NCBI RefSeq assembly: GCF_000002995.4
Contig: NW_025062476.1
Coordinates: 6,499,001 to 6,563,000, forward strand
Length of the DNA stretch: 64,000 bases
From: Brugia malayi
Lineage: Eukaryota > Nematoda > Chromadorea > Rhabditida > Onchocercidae
Reading direction: 5' to 3'
Below, piece by piece: positions 53,543 through 64,000 of the stretch. Within the stretch, counting starts at the first letter, position 1; every line of letters begins with the position of its first letter. Made by a program: the position numbers and the translations under genes. The notes below the pieces were generated by a model, which worked only from the letters and a program-made list of their open reading frames with translations, ran no database searches and was not told where the DNA came from.

Positions 53543-54870
53543 TCAGTAAGTATATTCAGCTTTGAAATTTTTAGCCATAACGCCGTGTTCATTGTTAGCA
53601 ACACACGCATAAATCCCTTGGTCACCCATAGTTGCTGGGTCGATCTCTAACTTGCTCCATAACATATCTTCATCGAGTAGTTTCTCATAATGCTGCAATT
53701 GTTTTTTTTTAGAAAGTGGAAATTCTTAATATCTGAAAAGATATATATATATATATATATAATATTTGAAAAGATTAAAAACTATATTTAGAGAATTTCA
53801 CTCAGTTAGATATTTCATTTTTCAAACTGCTTGTCTGATGTGTGGAACACCGAAAAAGTTCACAGTTCGACTTATTAATAAAGTAGCAAATACTGAGGTT
53901 AGTCTTAAGAGAAGTGGAAGTGCTGACATCATTACAATCTGTGAAGGATTACTTCCTTTTGTTTCAGAACATCAATCCAGTAAAGAAGTACTTACGTGCG
54001 TATTTTTTTTTGGAAGCATTTCAGCTCCTTCCTTATACCATTTGATGGTTGGACGCGGTGTACCTTTAGCTTTGCAAATTAGTACCAACTTATAACCCAG
54101 CCGGAATGTTTGGCTGAAATGTGACCCGGTGACGATATGAGCACTCTGGAATTTAGCTCCCTTTAAGCTCACATATTTAGAATAACGGACAAGTAATGAG
54201 TTATTATTTTGGTACTTCTCCGATATTGTTTTTAGTTTACTCAAATAACAAGTAATGTTCCTCTCCTAATATACATACTTATAAGTATTATTTCCCAATT
54301 TTATTTATGTTTTTGTCTCAGCTTATACATAATGAACTAACACATTGATATTATTAATTAGGAAGAATAAGCTGTGAAATTCCAAGTTTTTTGTATTATA
54401 ACTTTCACTTTGTTGTATTGCTTTCATATCTTTGAAAAAAGTATTGTTGAAACAAAGAAATAAATACAGCAACGATATACGGGACAAAGGCATTCTAAAA
54501 ATGAATTGGATATGAGTAGTTGATGGATCACGGTGGTTCTTTAAAATATATGTAAACTTGTCAACTAATTTTCAACAATTGAATATGACGTCAATGATTT
54601 TCAAACAATTGAAGTAGATAACTCATGACTCCTTGCTTTTTGCTCCATTTATTTTTTATATAAACTTACTTTACTGTCAGCTAATTGTGTGTGCACCAAA
54701 GAGAATTCGGCAACTTGTGCAAATTGCAGATTACTTTTGCCTTTACTTTTACCAGCGCGACGACCACCCCGCGCTTCCATTATTCCAACGAAGATTATAA
54801 GCATTAACAGCAGAATGGTTTTGCTGAATAAAGCAAGTTGCATGGCGCGAATGCATGTTGCGCCTTCCAT
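53543..54870 (-). CDS. secreted single-immunoglobulin-domain protein (OIG/ZIG-like)
   Basis: Three exons on the - strand (54670-54870, 53996-54160, 53543-53692) join in phase to 171 residues; starting at the second ATG gives 162. The second ATG is the better start because it directly precedes a clean signal peptide (MQLALFSKTILLLMLIIFVG). A basic linker follows (RGGRRAGKSKGKSN). One I-set Ig domain is split by an intron: KLVLICKAKGTPRPTIKWYK holds the B-strand Cys and the C-strand Trp, and MGDQGIYACVANNEHGVMA holds the D-x-G-x-Y-x-C motif of strand F. The protein ends shortly after the domain, with no membrane segment. Size and layout fit the nematode one-Ig (oig) or zig secreted proteins, known mainly from neurons and neuromuscular synapses. 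I cannot say which member it is. Confidence 0.82.
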
Positions 54871-55541
54871 ATTACGTTATGTACATCCAGCTTTTCGACG
54901 CTTCCTCACCAGGTATAAGTTTCTCCTTAAATGTCCACTATACTACAAAGGAGAATTGTTGGTGTGAAGATGCTTAGATTCATAGTTTTGGATGACACTC
55001 CTACTTGTCTCAACTCAGTATGTATCTCTTGAATACATTAATTTGGCTCTACTACATTATCCGAAATGCTGGAAAATTTAGAGGTGTGAAAAATCTCCTG
55101 TCTTTCTGTGAATGAAAGGAACGTTAGTGCAGCTGTGTACTGCTTTTTCTGTGAAATATTAGAATATTCAGGAGCTTGCATCCAAATAAAAAAGAAGAAA
55201 AAAAACATAAAGATTTTCATCAATACATAGGGTCTAGAAAATAAATGAAGAGACGGGAAGATCTCAAAATCAGCGTGAAATCGATTGCCTTTATGTTTCT
55301 CGCATCTTTCAACAACTTCACTTCTTGTGTCGATTGCAGCATAGGTGAAGGGAGGAGGTTCATTATGCCCTGAAGAAATTTAATAGCCAGATTTTGAAGA
55401 TGCAGCCCAACTTCTTATTTCATCCCTTGTAAAACATCCAATTCCTCAAATCTATCATATTGTGAAAATTTTACTGTTACTTCATAAATCTTGTTTCTTC
55501 CTAGATTTAAAACTGATTGACTAGTAAATTCCTTATTATAG
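54871..55541. other. divergent intergenic region
   Basis: About 670 bases between the Ig-domain gene (-) and the first zinc-finger-like exon (+). No exon is recognised, although an upstream exon of the zinc-finger-like gene could be hidden here because its first exon begins exactly at a splice acceptor. Confidence 0.4.
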
Positions 55542-56342
55542 ATGAAAGAAATATCAGTTTGCATAGGAAGCTTTTTCAGGAGGAAGAGTTGGCGATTTCT
55601 TCGCAGGAAAAATATCAGCTTAGTGAAGAAGATCCGTAATCGTTCACTGCATTATAATGTTCTACCTCGAGCAGCTCCTTTCCTTTGTTCAAAATGTGGC
55701 TTTGCAACATTTGCATTGAAGAGAATTGAGGAACATGTGTGCATAAAGAAAAACAGTTCAGTGAATGATCTTGAACGAGGTCTGTCTAAGACAGATAAGA
55801 AATCAACGCTCACAAATAATATTCTTTATATTTAATGAACTTCCGAGATATGGTGCAGAAATTGCTTCAACATTTGTAGACATTTGTTTTAGACACAGTT
55901 CCGCCAATCCTTTTTTTGGAGGATTTGTGTGACACATGTGTGATATTATGCGACTTTTGCTCCTCAGAACATAAGACGTATACAGATCTGCCCTATTCTA
56001 TAGACAAGAAAATTAGACACATGTGGTTTAAGTAAACGAGCGAAAAACTTTTGGTATATTTTGGTATATTTTAGACATAAAAGTTGCGCAAATGGGTGTG
56101 CGCAGCAGATGTAAAGATGCAATGGCGGTATTGGAACGGATACCAAATCCGCAGTCGATCCGACTCCCAAAGTTTCGCATCCTCGAAACTGAGTCCTCGA
56201 AAGAGATGTACGAAATGATTCCCTTGAGGTAAGTTTGAGATTCTTTTCTTTCTGCAGTTCCAACAGGAAATTTGCAAATCATTTTCACTTAACACATACA
56301 GCAGAACAATGCAAAAAGAGAAGAATTTATTTGGAAATCTAA
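55542..56342 (+). CDS. orphan zinc-finger-like protein 1
   Basis: Four + strand exons with consistent phases: 55542-55779, 55893-56031, 56106-56228 and 56258-56342, about 194 residues. Exon 1 has a very basic N-terminus and FLCSKCGFATFALKRIEEHV followed by Cys, a C2HC-like finger. Exon 2 has LCDTCVILCDFCSSEHKTYT and a later RHMW. Exon 3 has CKDAMAVLERIPNPQSIRLP. Exon 4 has KFANHFHLTHTAEQCKKRR. Spacing is not that of a canonical C2H2 finger, so metal binding is plausible but unproven. The acceptor of exon 3 is weak; an alternative, stronger acceptor near 56076 would suit a separate start at the ATG in MGVRSRCKDAM. The first exon begins at an acceptor abutting the ATG, so it may be trans-spliced there or have missing upstream exons. 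Family unknown. Confidence 0.5.
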
Positions 56343-56714
56343 GGTCGGAAGTATTCCTACTTAGGGGTTGAGTGTAACTGTTGATAAAATCCAATTGATA
56401 CAGACGTGTAGCAATCCCTAACCTGTATGTAGGAGACGGACACAAATGCAATACAGGTTAGGAGTTGCTGCAGGTCAATGAGAGGTTTTAATAAGTGAAA
56501 CCAGCTTCCATAAGAAAATTAGTAACGTACTAACATGTCTCTAAAGCGTTCTGTTAAACAGTTGGAAAGTTGAAATAAGCTATACTATCCTATTCTTGAA
56601 AAATAATAAATCTAAGGTGCGATAAATTTGCAAACTGCTTCGTATTGCTAGCACAGCATTTATAAATGTTTAAATCCAATTGAACGTTGTTTATCTGACA
56701 TTTCCAAAACTGAA

Positions 56715-57546
56715 ATGGATTCTAGTTCATCTCATGACCTACTAACAAAGGTTATGAGTACGACAGGATGCTGTTCAAGTAATGATGAAACGCAGAAACG
56801 CTCGGGAGATAATTTATCCAACAAGCAGTTCATAAAAGCAAATCTTCAATGTGCTGAATCCGAAATGACCTTCCATTGCAACTATATTTGCAATGAATAT
56901 TTGAAACGTGACAACTCTGCAACAGATTCACCTAAATGGACTTCTGCTCAGGTATGCCATAGCTAAAAAATAGGAATGCTAAGAACTCTCGTGGCTTTAG
57001 AGAAAACATTTGTTAGGACTTGTTAGAACTGAAGACTTGCGATCTCCAATTTTATCAAATTGAACGTTACTATGTCTTCGTTTCTTATTTTCAGCTCGTA
57101 TAGTGAGTTATTGTTTGATCAATAACAAGTAGTAAAAGCATGATAACTGTGTGAAATAAGAATGTAAGGCTACATTAAAAATGTGGACTCCTTGTTAAGT
57201 CCGCACTCTTTTTCGAAGTCTTAACTTAGGAATTGTTGGAGATCGGCTTCTTTGTTTCGGATTCCTGATTTCCAACAATTTCTTATTTTTGATTTTCGAA
57301 ATCTTCACAATAATTTGGTTAGCTGAGAAAATTTTAACTGGGCCACTACTTTAAAATCAGTAATGTTTACAGGCTTCTATGGACTGTACCATATCGGTAG
57401 AGCACAAAACGAATCAAATAAGCAAATGCTATGTTGAACAAATACTCAACTTACACTGCACAGCATGCGAGATAGAATTTAATAAATTTGAAACGTTGGG
57501 AGATTTTCATGAGCATATCATGAAATGTGCAAAATGTCGCAAATAA
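56715..57546 (+). CDS. orphan zinc-finger-like protein 2
   Basis: Two exons (56715-56951 and 57373-57546) join in phase to 136 residues. The N-terminal part is Ser/Asn-rich (MDSSSSHDLLTKVMSTTGCC). The C-terminal exon ends in one C2H2-type finger, LHCTACEIEFNKFETLGDFH followed by EHIMKCAKCRK. The Cys pair (C-x2-C) and the two His fit a classical finger with a slightly long linker. It begins 373 bases after the previous zinc-finger-like gene on the same strand, so the two may be a tandem pair of related genes or an operon. I do not recognise the family. The ATG has no obvious acceptor close upstream, so the 5' end may be incomplete. Confidence 0.5.
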
Positions 57547-58093
57547 TGATGATAATGGTCCACAGAAAGTGTAATTTCATATAGCTTTTTATTGCTTTTA
57601 TATAATCTACTCTTTTAATTTTTTCAAAATGTTACTTTATTCTATGCCATTTCGTCACTGCACTCTTACTAAAGTGTGGGGATCATCTGTAAATCCGATA
57701 AGTCATGATGTAGAGAAACATCAAGTACCGACAGTATTCTTACACCTGCACAATTTATTACTGTTTAACAGTTCATTCAATCCATTACTGTTTAACAATT
57801 CATCCATGACATCATCCATACACTCACCGAATATAAAACAAGTTCTACTTTTTATAAGCACATTTATAAGTACACTGTGGAAGATTCATGATTCGAAGAG
57901 TTAAAGACTCTTACATAACCCCCACTGCAGAAATTCCAAATTCATCAGTCATTCTCTTTTTTGAAAGTTCTAAGCGTAAGAACATCAAGAAACATTGGAT
58001 AAGAATATGAATTTATGTCAGATCTTTTCTCAGATGGCTATACAGGGATTGTCAAAGCTTAATATCATGCCATTATTCCGGCAACTTCCAACA
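57547..58093. other. convergent intergenic region with a short direct repeat
   Basis: About 550 bases between two convergent stop codons. A 91-codon frame at 57629-57904 has no start or splice context and is probably noise. TTACTGTTTAACA with its flank occurs at 57758 and 57785, a 27-base direct repeat with small differences. Confidence 0.5.
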
Positions 58094-59448
58094 CTATTTC
58101 GTCGCAGCATGTTGCATCTGCAAATTTGACATTTGTTGGCAAATTGCATTTTTCAGGAGCACATTGAGTAAATTGTGAGAATAAACCATTTGTTCGATGA
58201 CTATGGGTGGATAAGGATTACCTGAAAAAAAGTTCAATATACTAAAGACTCAATACATGAATTTTAACTGCAGTCGCTTCTTTTCCTTACGAATTACACA
58301 TATGATGTATAATAAAATACATGCCGTTTAATTCAATGACTCCTCTATGAAAGTGTCCTTCACTGGGATCGTCCTGGATAAAATATAACGATGTAAACGG
58401 ACCTGAGAAATATTCTTCATTACTTTTTCAAATGAATAGGTGCTCGGCACTGTTTCTTAAATTCATTAAATCAAAAAGCAATCATGAGAGTGAATATCTT
58501 AAATTCATTAAAATCAAAAAGCAATCATGAGAGTGAATATCTTAAATTCATTAAAATCAAAAAGCAATCATAAGAGTGAATATAACATTAGCAAGCAAAT
58601 TATTACCCACTACTGAAGTGGGAAGTTTTTGATCACTAGGAAGAGCAATCTGGAAGAGGAAGACTAGCTTCATTCGACACGAATCGCGTAAAAAAAAAAA
58701 AAAAAAAACTGTTCTTTTAACCTCTTCCCACATATCCATATTTGAAATGTATACACAAAATCCAATAGAAATAAAAAAGTTAACCAAAATCTTCTTTTTC
58801 CCGAAATCTAGGAACATAGACTTCGAAAAACTTCTCGCGTATATCACCATCCATTATCCACCAATCCACCATTTCTCTGGTGTATGGATCTTCAGAACCG
58901 CGAAGTATTCCAAACTGGAGAAGCTATAAAATATTAAGATTAACAAATTTTTTCAGTTTATTTATTGTTATCTTTACGTAATTATAATTATACGAGCGAG
59001 AAACTTGAATTGTGAAAAAAAAAGTTCAGAAAAAGTAAATTTTAATAAAGCGTTAACCCTTTCCACGTAAGGACGAAGCTCCACTGCACGGTGAAATCGA
59101 AATTCTGCCCGTTCTTCACGAAATAAAGTACTACACATCCTCCGTAGGATCTGTAATACCGTAAGCAGTATACAACCAACTGAAACCTCACCACATAAAA
59201 GTATGTGAGAGTGGTTTCTGCGCAGCAAATTCTCTAATGTCCAAAACATTACAATTACAAGATAACTTCAATCGAACGTGCACTAAAACTTTGTTGGAAA
59301 GACAAAGGTTCTTTCAGTGAAGAACAACTACCTCGAGGCGAGCTCGCTGAAAATCTAGTCGCGGTGATTTCAAACGTTGAGGAATGTGTCCAATTTTCAC
59401 TGCTTTTGGTATTCGCGGTAACCAAGTTACTGTTCGTGATGCTGACAT
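58094..59448 (-). CDS. mrpl-17: mitochondrial ribosomal protein bL17m
   Basis: Large-subunit mitoribosome protein. Six - strand exons: 59332-59448, 59058-59150, 58785-58923, about 58614-58663, 58325-58373 and 58094-58221, about 191 residues. Exon 1 starts MSASRTVTWLPRIPKAVKIG and continues HIPQRLKSPR, as expected for a nematode L17. Exons 2-3 match human L17: ILRRMCSTLFREERAEFRFH (human [20 protein letters not shown]) and EMVDWWIMDGDIREKFFEVY with VPRFRE (human DFWLTEKDLIPKLF, LAPRYK). The last exons hold VIELN and GNPYPP, matching the VIEYKGN region. The junction between exons 5 and 6 works only with a GC donor. A TTTCAG acceptor about 20 bases before the ATG is the probable trans-splice site. 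Exon 4 boundaries are the least certain. Confidence 0.85.
58456..58580. repeat. tandem repeat, three copies of 42-43 bp
   Basis: The unit CTTAAATTCATTAAATCAAA plus AAGCAATCATGAGAGTGAATAT-type sequence occurs three times in a row inside an mrpl-17 intron. Copies differ by one A in a run and by ATGAGAG versus ATAAGAG. Confidence 0.9.
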
Positions 59449-60907
59449 CCCATTCGATAAAAGTACACAAACTGACCTGAAATACATAACAAAACACTGT
59501 TTTCTAATTCCCGATTTCACTTAAAAAACGTTGCGTAACTTACATATCTGATGGTGTTTGGGAACTACCCGATTCAGATTCAGTGAATCGAACATTCCTA
59601 ATTACGTACAATTTTGGAATATATAATTCGACGCTACCATCATTGGTATGCTTGACACTTACGAGTTATTTACACTTTAGTTCAGCAGTACCTCCCCAAC
59701 TCGTAACGAACCAATTCGGTGTTGGCTGTTCTACGTCTTTCAATATACCCCTCAGTGCGGCTGAACTTCCCGAAGTATTCGATATATTGAAATGTTACTC
59801 TCGTATTGGGTCAACCTTATAGTCAGACGTTTCAATCACAACTGATATTTCAATCACAACCACTCTAAAGCTATTTAAGAAGGCAAGTCCAATCTAATTT
59901 GCTTGGACTGCCACTTAGTGAGAAGAAATGCCACTGTTTCGCTTCCTGGTGATCCACTCCGGTGCACTATATATAAACATACATTCAATAGTCCCTATTT
60001 TAGATTTTTTGAATACTTCGGGTATTCGCTTGACATCGTTACACGGACCAGTTCACGAAAACATAACGTTGTTCTTGTAAATAATTATTATTTATGGATA
60101 TCAGGCAATGTGGAAAGCCACGTCAACACGATAATGATTATGCAACTTGACAAATATTATAAATATGATTAAATTATTGGAAGTGATGAAGCACCGAAGG
60201 AAGACTGGAATGATTGAATAATTGAGAACAACAAGAAAATTGAGATTAAGAAAGTGAGATTACCGAAGTTATGGAGAACTTGTAATGGAAGTTTAACTAA
60301 AATCAAATTACTTCTCCTTCTTCATGTTAATAAAATTAAGATTAAACTACTTTGACTTATTCGTGCTAATAACAAATAACGAAAATATAAATAAGTCCAA
60401 GAACAACAAGATAACCATATTGAAAGGTAAAAGTTCAATACAGGAAAATTGTACAACACTCGAATACAACTCATACTGCCAAACCAGTCAAATTAGAACG
60501 TTATATTACTGCTTTCAGCTCACAAAACTTTAGAAACGAGGAAGGAATACTGGAAAAACAAGCAGTAAAAACTGGACATCGGCAGACACTAATGAATAGT
60601 GATTTTATAAGAATTTATTGTCATAGTCACTTCAAACAAGTGAAGCAATGTAAAGAAGAGAATTCCAGAAGTCGTCGATCCGTCAGTACTTCATTTCCAC
60701 TAAATTCCTTATTTCAAAAGTTATAATGCTTGGGGTTTTAACCGTACAATCAGTATAGCTGTGTTCAAGTGAAACCATGATGATGAACTATATGGAAGCT
60801 AATCAGAAAGATCAGATGCCAAAATGTCAAAATATGACATTATTCGGAATAAGTAGCGTAGAATAGTGGCAAACATTACAGCAAATTTTTAACATATACA
60901 GAAACAT
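59449..60907. other. intergenic region between ced-3 and mrpl-17
   Basis: About 1.45 kb with both genes on the - strand. It should hold the ced-3 3' UTR and the mrpl-17 promoter. I see no supported coding exon. Confidence 0.5.
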
Positions 60908-63458
60908 TTAAAAAGGTTTAATGGTTCCTGGGAAGAAGTAGAAAGCTTTGCGCAGTCTGGAGGAATGGTCAGGGATCTGTTTGAAAGAACCGCTGGAACT
61001 TTCGAAAGCATCAGCTACCTGTTTATTCACCTGCAAACATATCAATAGTACGCCGCAAATAGAAATTAAATATCGAAGATCAATATCTCAAAAACTAACC
61101 AATGTTAGCATCGACAAAATGTCGGTGGATTTTGCATACTTAGCAAACACTTCACATATGCTTTGTACGAACCAGCTACCTTTCATGGAATTGCGCCACG
61201 AAACATATCCTGGAGTAGTTGCATAAGATACTAATATGTCGGCTTCTATCGGTGATCTAAAATTAAAGACGATTATTTAACTAGAACTTACAGAAGGTTA
61301 TGGTTTTTTTTTTTTTCAAATAGTAACATTACTTTGTCTTCTGTTCCATTGGTAAACTGCTCTTAGGTTGAGAAGTAGTACAAGTAAACCAACGATCAAA
61401 ATATCCATCTGGTCCATCAAACTCTGTGCCAAATCCTCGATCGTACTGCTCTACAAACAATTTATGTACATATATATATATATAATTTATTTATTTATAT
61501 TGCTTTAACAACCAAATCTTACAACAATTTGAAATGAAACTTACGTCCTCTGCAGGCTTGCAGGAAAAAGAGTTTTGGTTTATGAGCTAGAGCAGGGCAA
61601 TTCCGTGCATTTAGACAGGAGACAAACTCTAATACCGATATAGCGACATCATCCGTCCCATACAGTTCACCATGTTCACCATGTGTCAACACGCAAACAA
61701 CACAAGAATCCAAGTGTTTATGCTCCGGGCGTTTGGAGAAATCTTGGATAGCAATAAGCATCTCCTTTAAGCAATGAAAACAACGGGATATATAATTCAT
61801 CATCAGGTCATTGCAACACTTGTTAAACACTTGTCGACATTCCAAATAATTCATTTCCCAAAATCTTCTTATAAATGAGAAAAATCACCTTTGCACACAA
61901 ATTTCGGCAAACCGAAACTGCATAATTAAGTTGCCGAAAAAGATTGTTCAAATTAATTTCGTCAACATCGGTACCAATTCTTTCTGGCATATCAAGGAAA
62001 TAACGGTTGTTGATAATTAGTGCCACTCCACGAGGTGATGAGAAATTGGGATACACCTAAAGATATTAAAGACTTTGCAACGCAAGAACCAGAAGAACTT
62101 AATATAACGAAATATTTACTGCTTCCTATTTTGTTTGCCTGAATGTTTCCAGTACTCTAACTATTATACAAAAAAAGTTTTGTCCAGTACTGTAAAACAG
62201 CGTCGGTTCTTTATCAAGACTGCACTATTTTACAAGTCTAAAAATTGCACTACTTTACAAGTCCCTAATAAACATATTCTTAAAAGTTATGGAACTTTTT
62301 TTACAATTTGCTACTAATACTCACCAAATTAGCATCAAAAGAAGAGAGGTTCGCAGCAGTGTCAATGAAATCCACCATCAAGTCATGGAGTATACCAGCA
62401 GGCTCACGCACTATAATTAAAATAGATCTTCAAAGAAAAACCCCAAGAAAATGTTCGCTTTAAATTTGATGCAACCTAACAGTCTCTTTTCAGATCAACT
62501 TACTTTTTACACACTCATATGATCTATAGTACGAACAGTTCCTTTGAATCGCCGCTGGTGTTGGACTATGACAAGCAATACTTTGGCAATTTTCACCAGT
62601 GGATGGGTTATTATGCAAAGTTGACCTTAAAATCAATGGAAGAAAATTTTAAAAAAACATTAGATGTGATTAATTTAAAACTATTAAAAATGCATTTCAG
62701 GTACGTATAATAGAGATGAAAGCAGGCTGCAGAAAAGCTTTCAAAGAAAAAAAGAACGGATGAATTGATTGAAGTCTGTAAGACAACACATCTATTTTGT
62801 ACTTTGAGAAAGTGTTTCAGTAGTCCGATAAAGAAATGTAAAGCTTGTTACTTATATTCAATCTCTTGACCAACATTGTTTTTGTCTTCACTGCTTAATC
62901 CACTTTCCATCAAATGGGCCAAATATCTAAAGTTTAGTTACGCATCATTTCTTTTTTTTCTCACAACATTTGCAGCACTGAATATTAAAAAGTGAAATTA
63001 AAGACATACTCTCTTATTTAAACGGTGGTCTCAAAATTCTCCTAAACATTTACAACCCAACCTAGCTTTTAGACGTGTAATCTGACATACCTTTGATTCG
63101 TCTTTAACAGTGACTGATAAAATAAAGAAAAAGCTGTATTTCCGCGCATCTTCAACTGCCGTATGAACTGATATCGCTGCATAGCGACGGTGGACTCGCT
63201 CTACAAATAGTGAAAGGATTACAAGAGCAAAAAAAATTTCAACATTTTATGGAAAATTCTCACTACTGACTTCAGGATTCAAATGTATCACATAAGGTTA
63301 TACATAGTAACCTTGATGATATCAACAATATGCTCATTGAATACACTGTTGGAAAGAAGGAAAACCATCACGTCATCCAACTGCAGACTTTGTGTCCATG
63401 TATCCAAGTGTTTGTCCAGTAATCGACGACGTTCCGAAGTCATGACGGTATCCTCCAT
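60908..63458 (-). CDS. ced-3: CED-3 type CARD caspase
   Basis: Initiator and executioner cysteine protease of nematode apoptosis. Ten - strand exons: 63312-63458, 63091-63200, 62852-62926, 62504-62625, 62325-62410, 61889-62056, 61545-61764, 61333-61450, 61100-61256 and 60908-61030. All phases agree, giving 441 residues (C. elegans CED-3 has 503). Residues 1-110 form a CARD (SERRRLLDKHLDTWTQSLQL; MRGNTAFSLFYQSL). A linker much shorter than in C. elegans follows. The p20 part has YPNFSSPRGVALIINNRYFL (substrate Arg about 189), LTHGEHGE (catalytic His about 264) and FFLQACRG (catalytic Cys about 307). Asp residues at EFDGPDG are likely processing sites. The p10 part has YATTPGYVSWRNSMKGSWFV. All catalytic residues are present, so an active enzyme is expected, presumably activated by a CED-4 homologue. 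Confidence 0.95.
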
Positions 63459-64000
63459 CACTTCTTTTGTTTAAAAAAATTTAACCAGGTAAATAGAGAA
63501 CCCAAGAGTTTGTAGAATTAAAAAAAATAGAAGTGGGCTATAAAAATGGTATGAAACTGTACATTAAAAATGTTCAATAGACTCTCGAAAGCATTTATAA
63601 GGAATTTCTAAAATAAAAATTTATGCTTATGCTAAACGGTAAATAACTGAAATATATCATCCTTTTTATTCCTCACCTGTTCCGCTCGATCTTGTGACCA
63701 AATTTTTTTATGCAAACAGTTTCACTTTACTTTTTCCTTAATATCTGAAATTATCGATTCTGTTCTTATCAAAAATGTGTCGGACAAATATCGGCCTTTA
63801 TACTGCCAATCAGGTAATGTGATGATCCTGCAGAATATCATGGAATAACGGAAAGTATTTCAAAAGTTTCGTGAGACCTTTCATTTCCCATCTGAACAGA
63901 TAAAGATAGAACAAAAGAGGGACAGGTTGGATATGCATGTCACTTCCAATAAGCAACAGCATCTTTTTCACAATGCATACCGTCCATCCATCATCGATCA
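63459..64000. other. upstream region of ced-3, window end
   Basis: About 540 bases that should contain the ced-3 5' flank. I see no convincing exon on either strand. The end of another gene beyond the window cannot be excluded. Confidence 0.4.

Noticed and set aside
56071..56451. Long - strand frames overlapping the zinc-finger-like gene
   Set aside because: The + strand has a good donor (GAG|GTAAGT) and protein-like codons in the same DNA; the - strand frames have no splice context or motif.

Overview
The window is nuclear DNA of a nematode, most likely a clade III (spirurid or filarial) parasite; the placement below phylum level is inference. It is A+T-rich. Genes are split into many short exons by GT-AG introns, coding exons often follow a bare 3' splice site a few bases upstream of the ATG (as expected for spliced-leader trans-splicing), and the best recognised products are conserved animal proteins, including a CED-3 type caspase. 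I saw no prokaryotic, phage or viral gene. All calls come from reading translations and splice sites by eye, so exon edges are best estimates. Where I say the phases agree, I checked reading-frame continuity across every junction.

Left part (1-31.4 kb), mainly + strand: the 3' end of the APC/C activator Cdh1/fzr-1; a 5 kb gene-poor stretch with a diverged repeat; an SLC3A2/4F2hc-like amino-acid transporter heavy chain; on the - strand a 209-residue cysteine-rich secreted protein I do not recognise; ribosomal protein eL42 (rpl-36.A); a 16-17 exon FHA-domain protein that looks like a diverged nibrin (NBS1); an orphan type II membrane protein with coiled coil; a long gene-poor stretch; a MIER1-like ELM2-SANT co-repressor; and about 2.7 kb with no convincing gene.

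Middle part (31.4-46.7 kb), - strand: Integrator subunit 7 followed upstream by a complete SMC6 gene, both tracked from first to last exon.

Right part (46.7-64 kb): CYRI (the Rac1-binding negative regulator of SCAR/WAVE) on +, convergent with CDC42 on -, so two parts of the Rho-GTPase/actin circuit are neighbours; a secreted single-Ig protein (-); two adjacent small orphan zinc-finger-like genes (+); mitochondrial ribosomal protein bL17m (-); and a complete CARD-caspase CED-3 gene (-).

Functional themes are genome maintenance (nibrin-like, SMC6), cell cycle and death (Cdh1, CED-3), transcription and RNA processing (MIER1, INTS7), actin control (CYRI, CDC42) and translation (eL42, bL17m). I see no sign that they form one pathway. 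The most interesting items are the unknown cysteine-rich secreted protein, the nibrin candidate, the orphan membrane and zinc-finger genes, a possible poison exon in INTS7, two GC-AG introns, and several private repeats.
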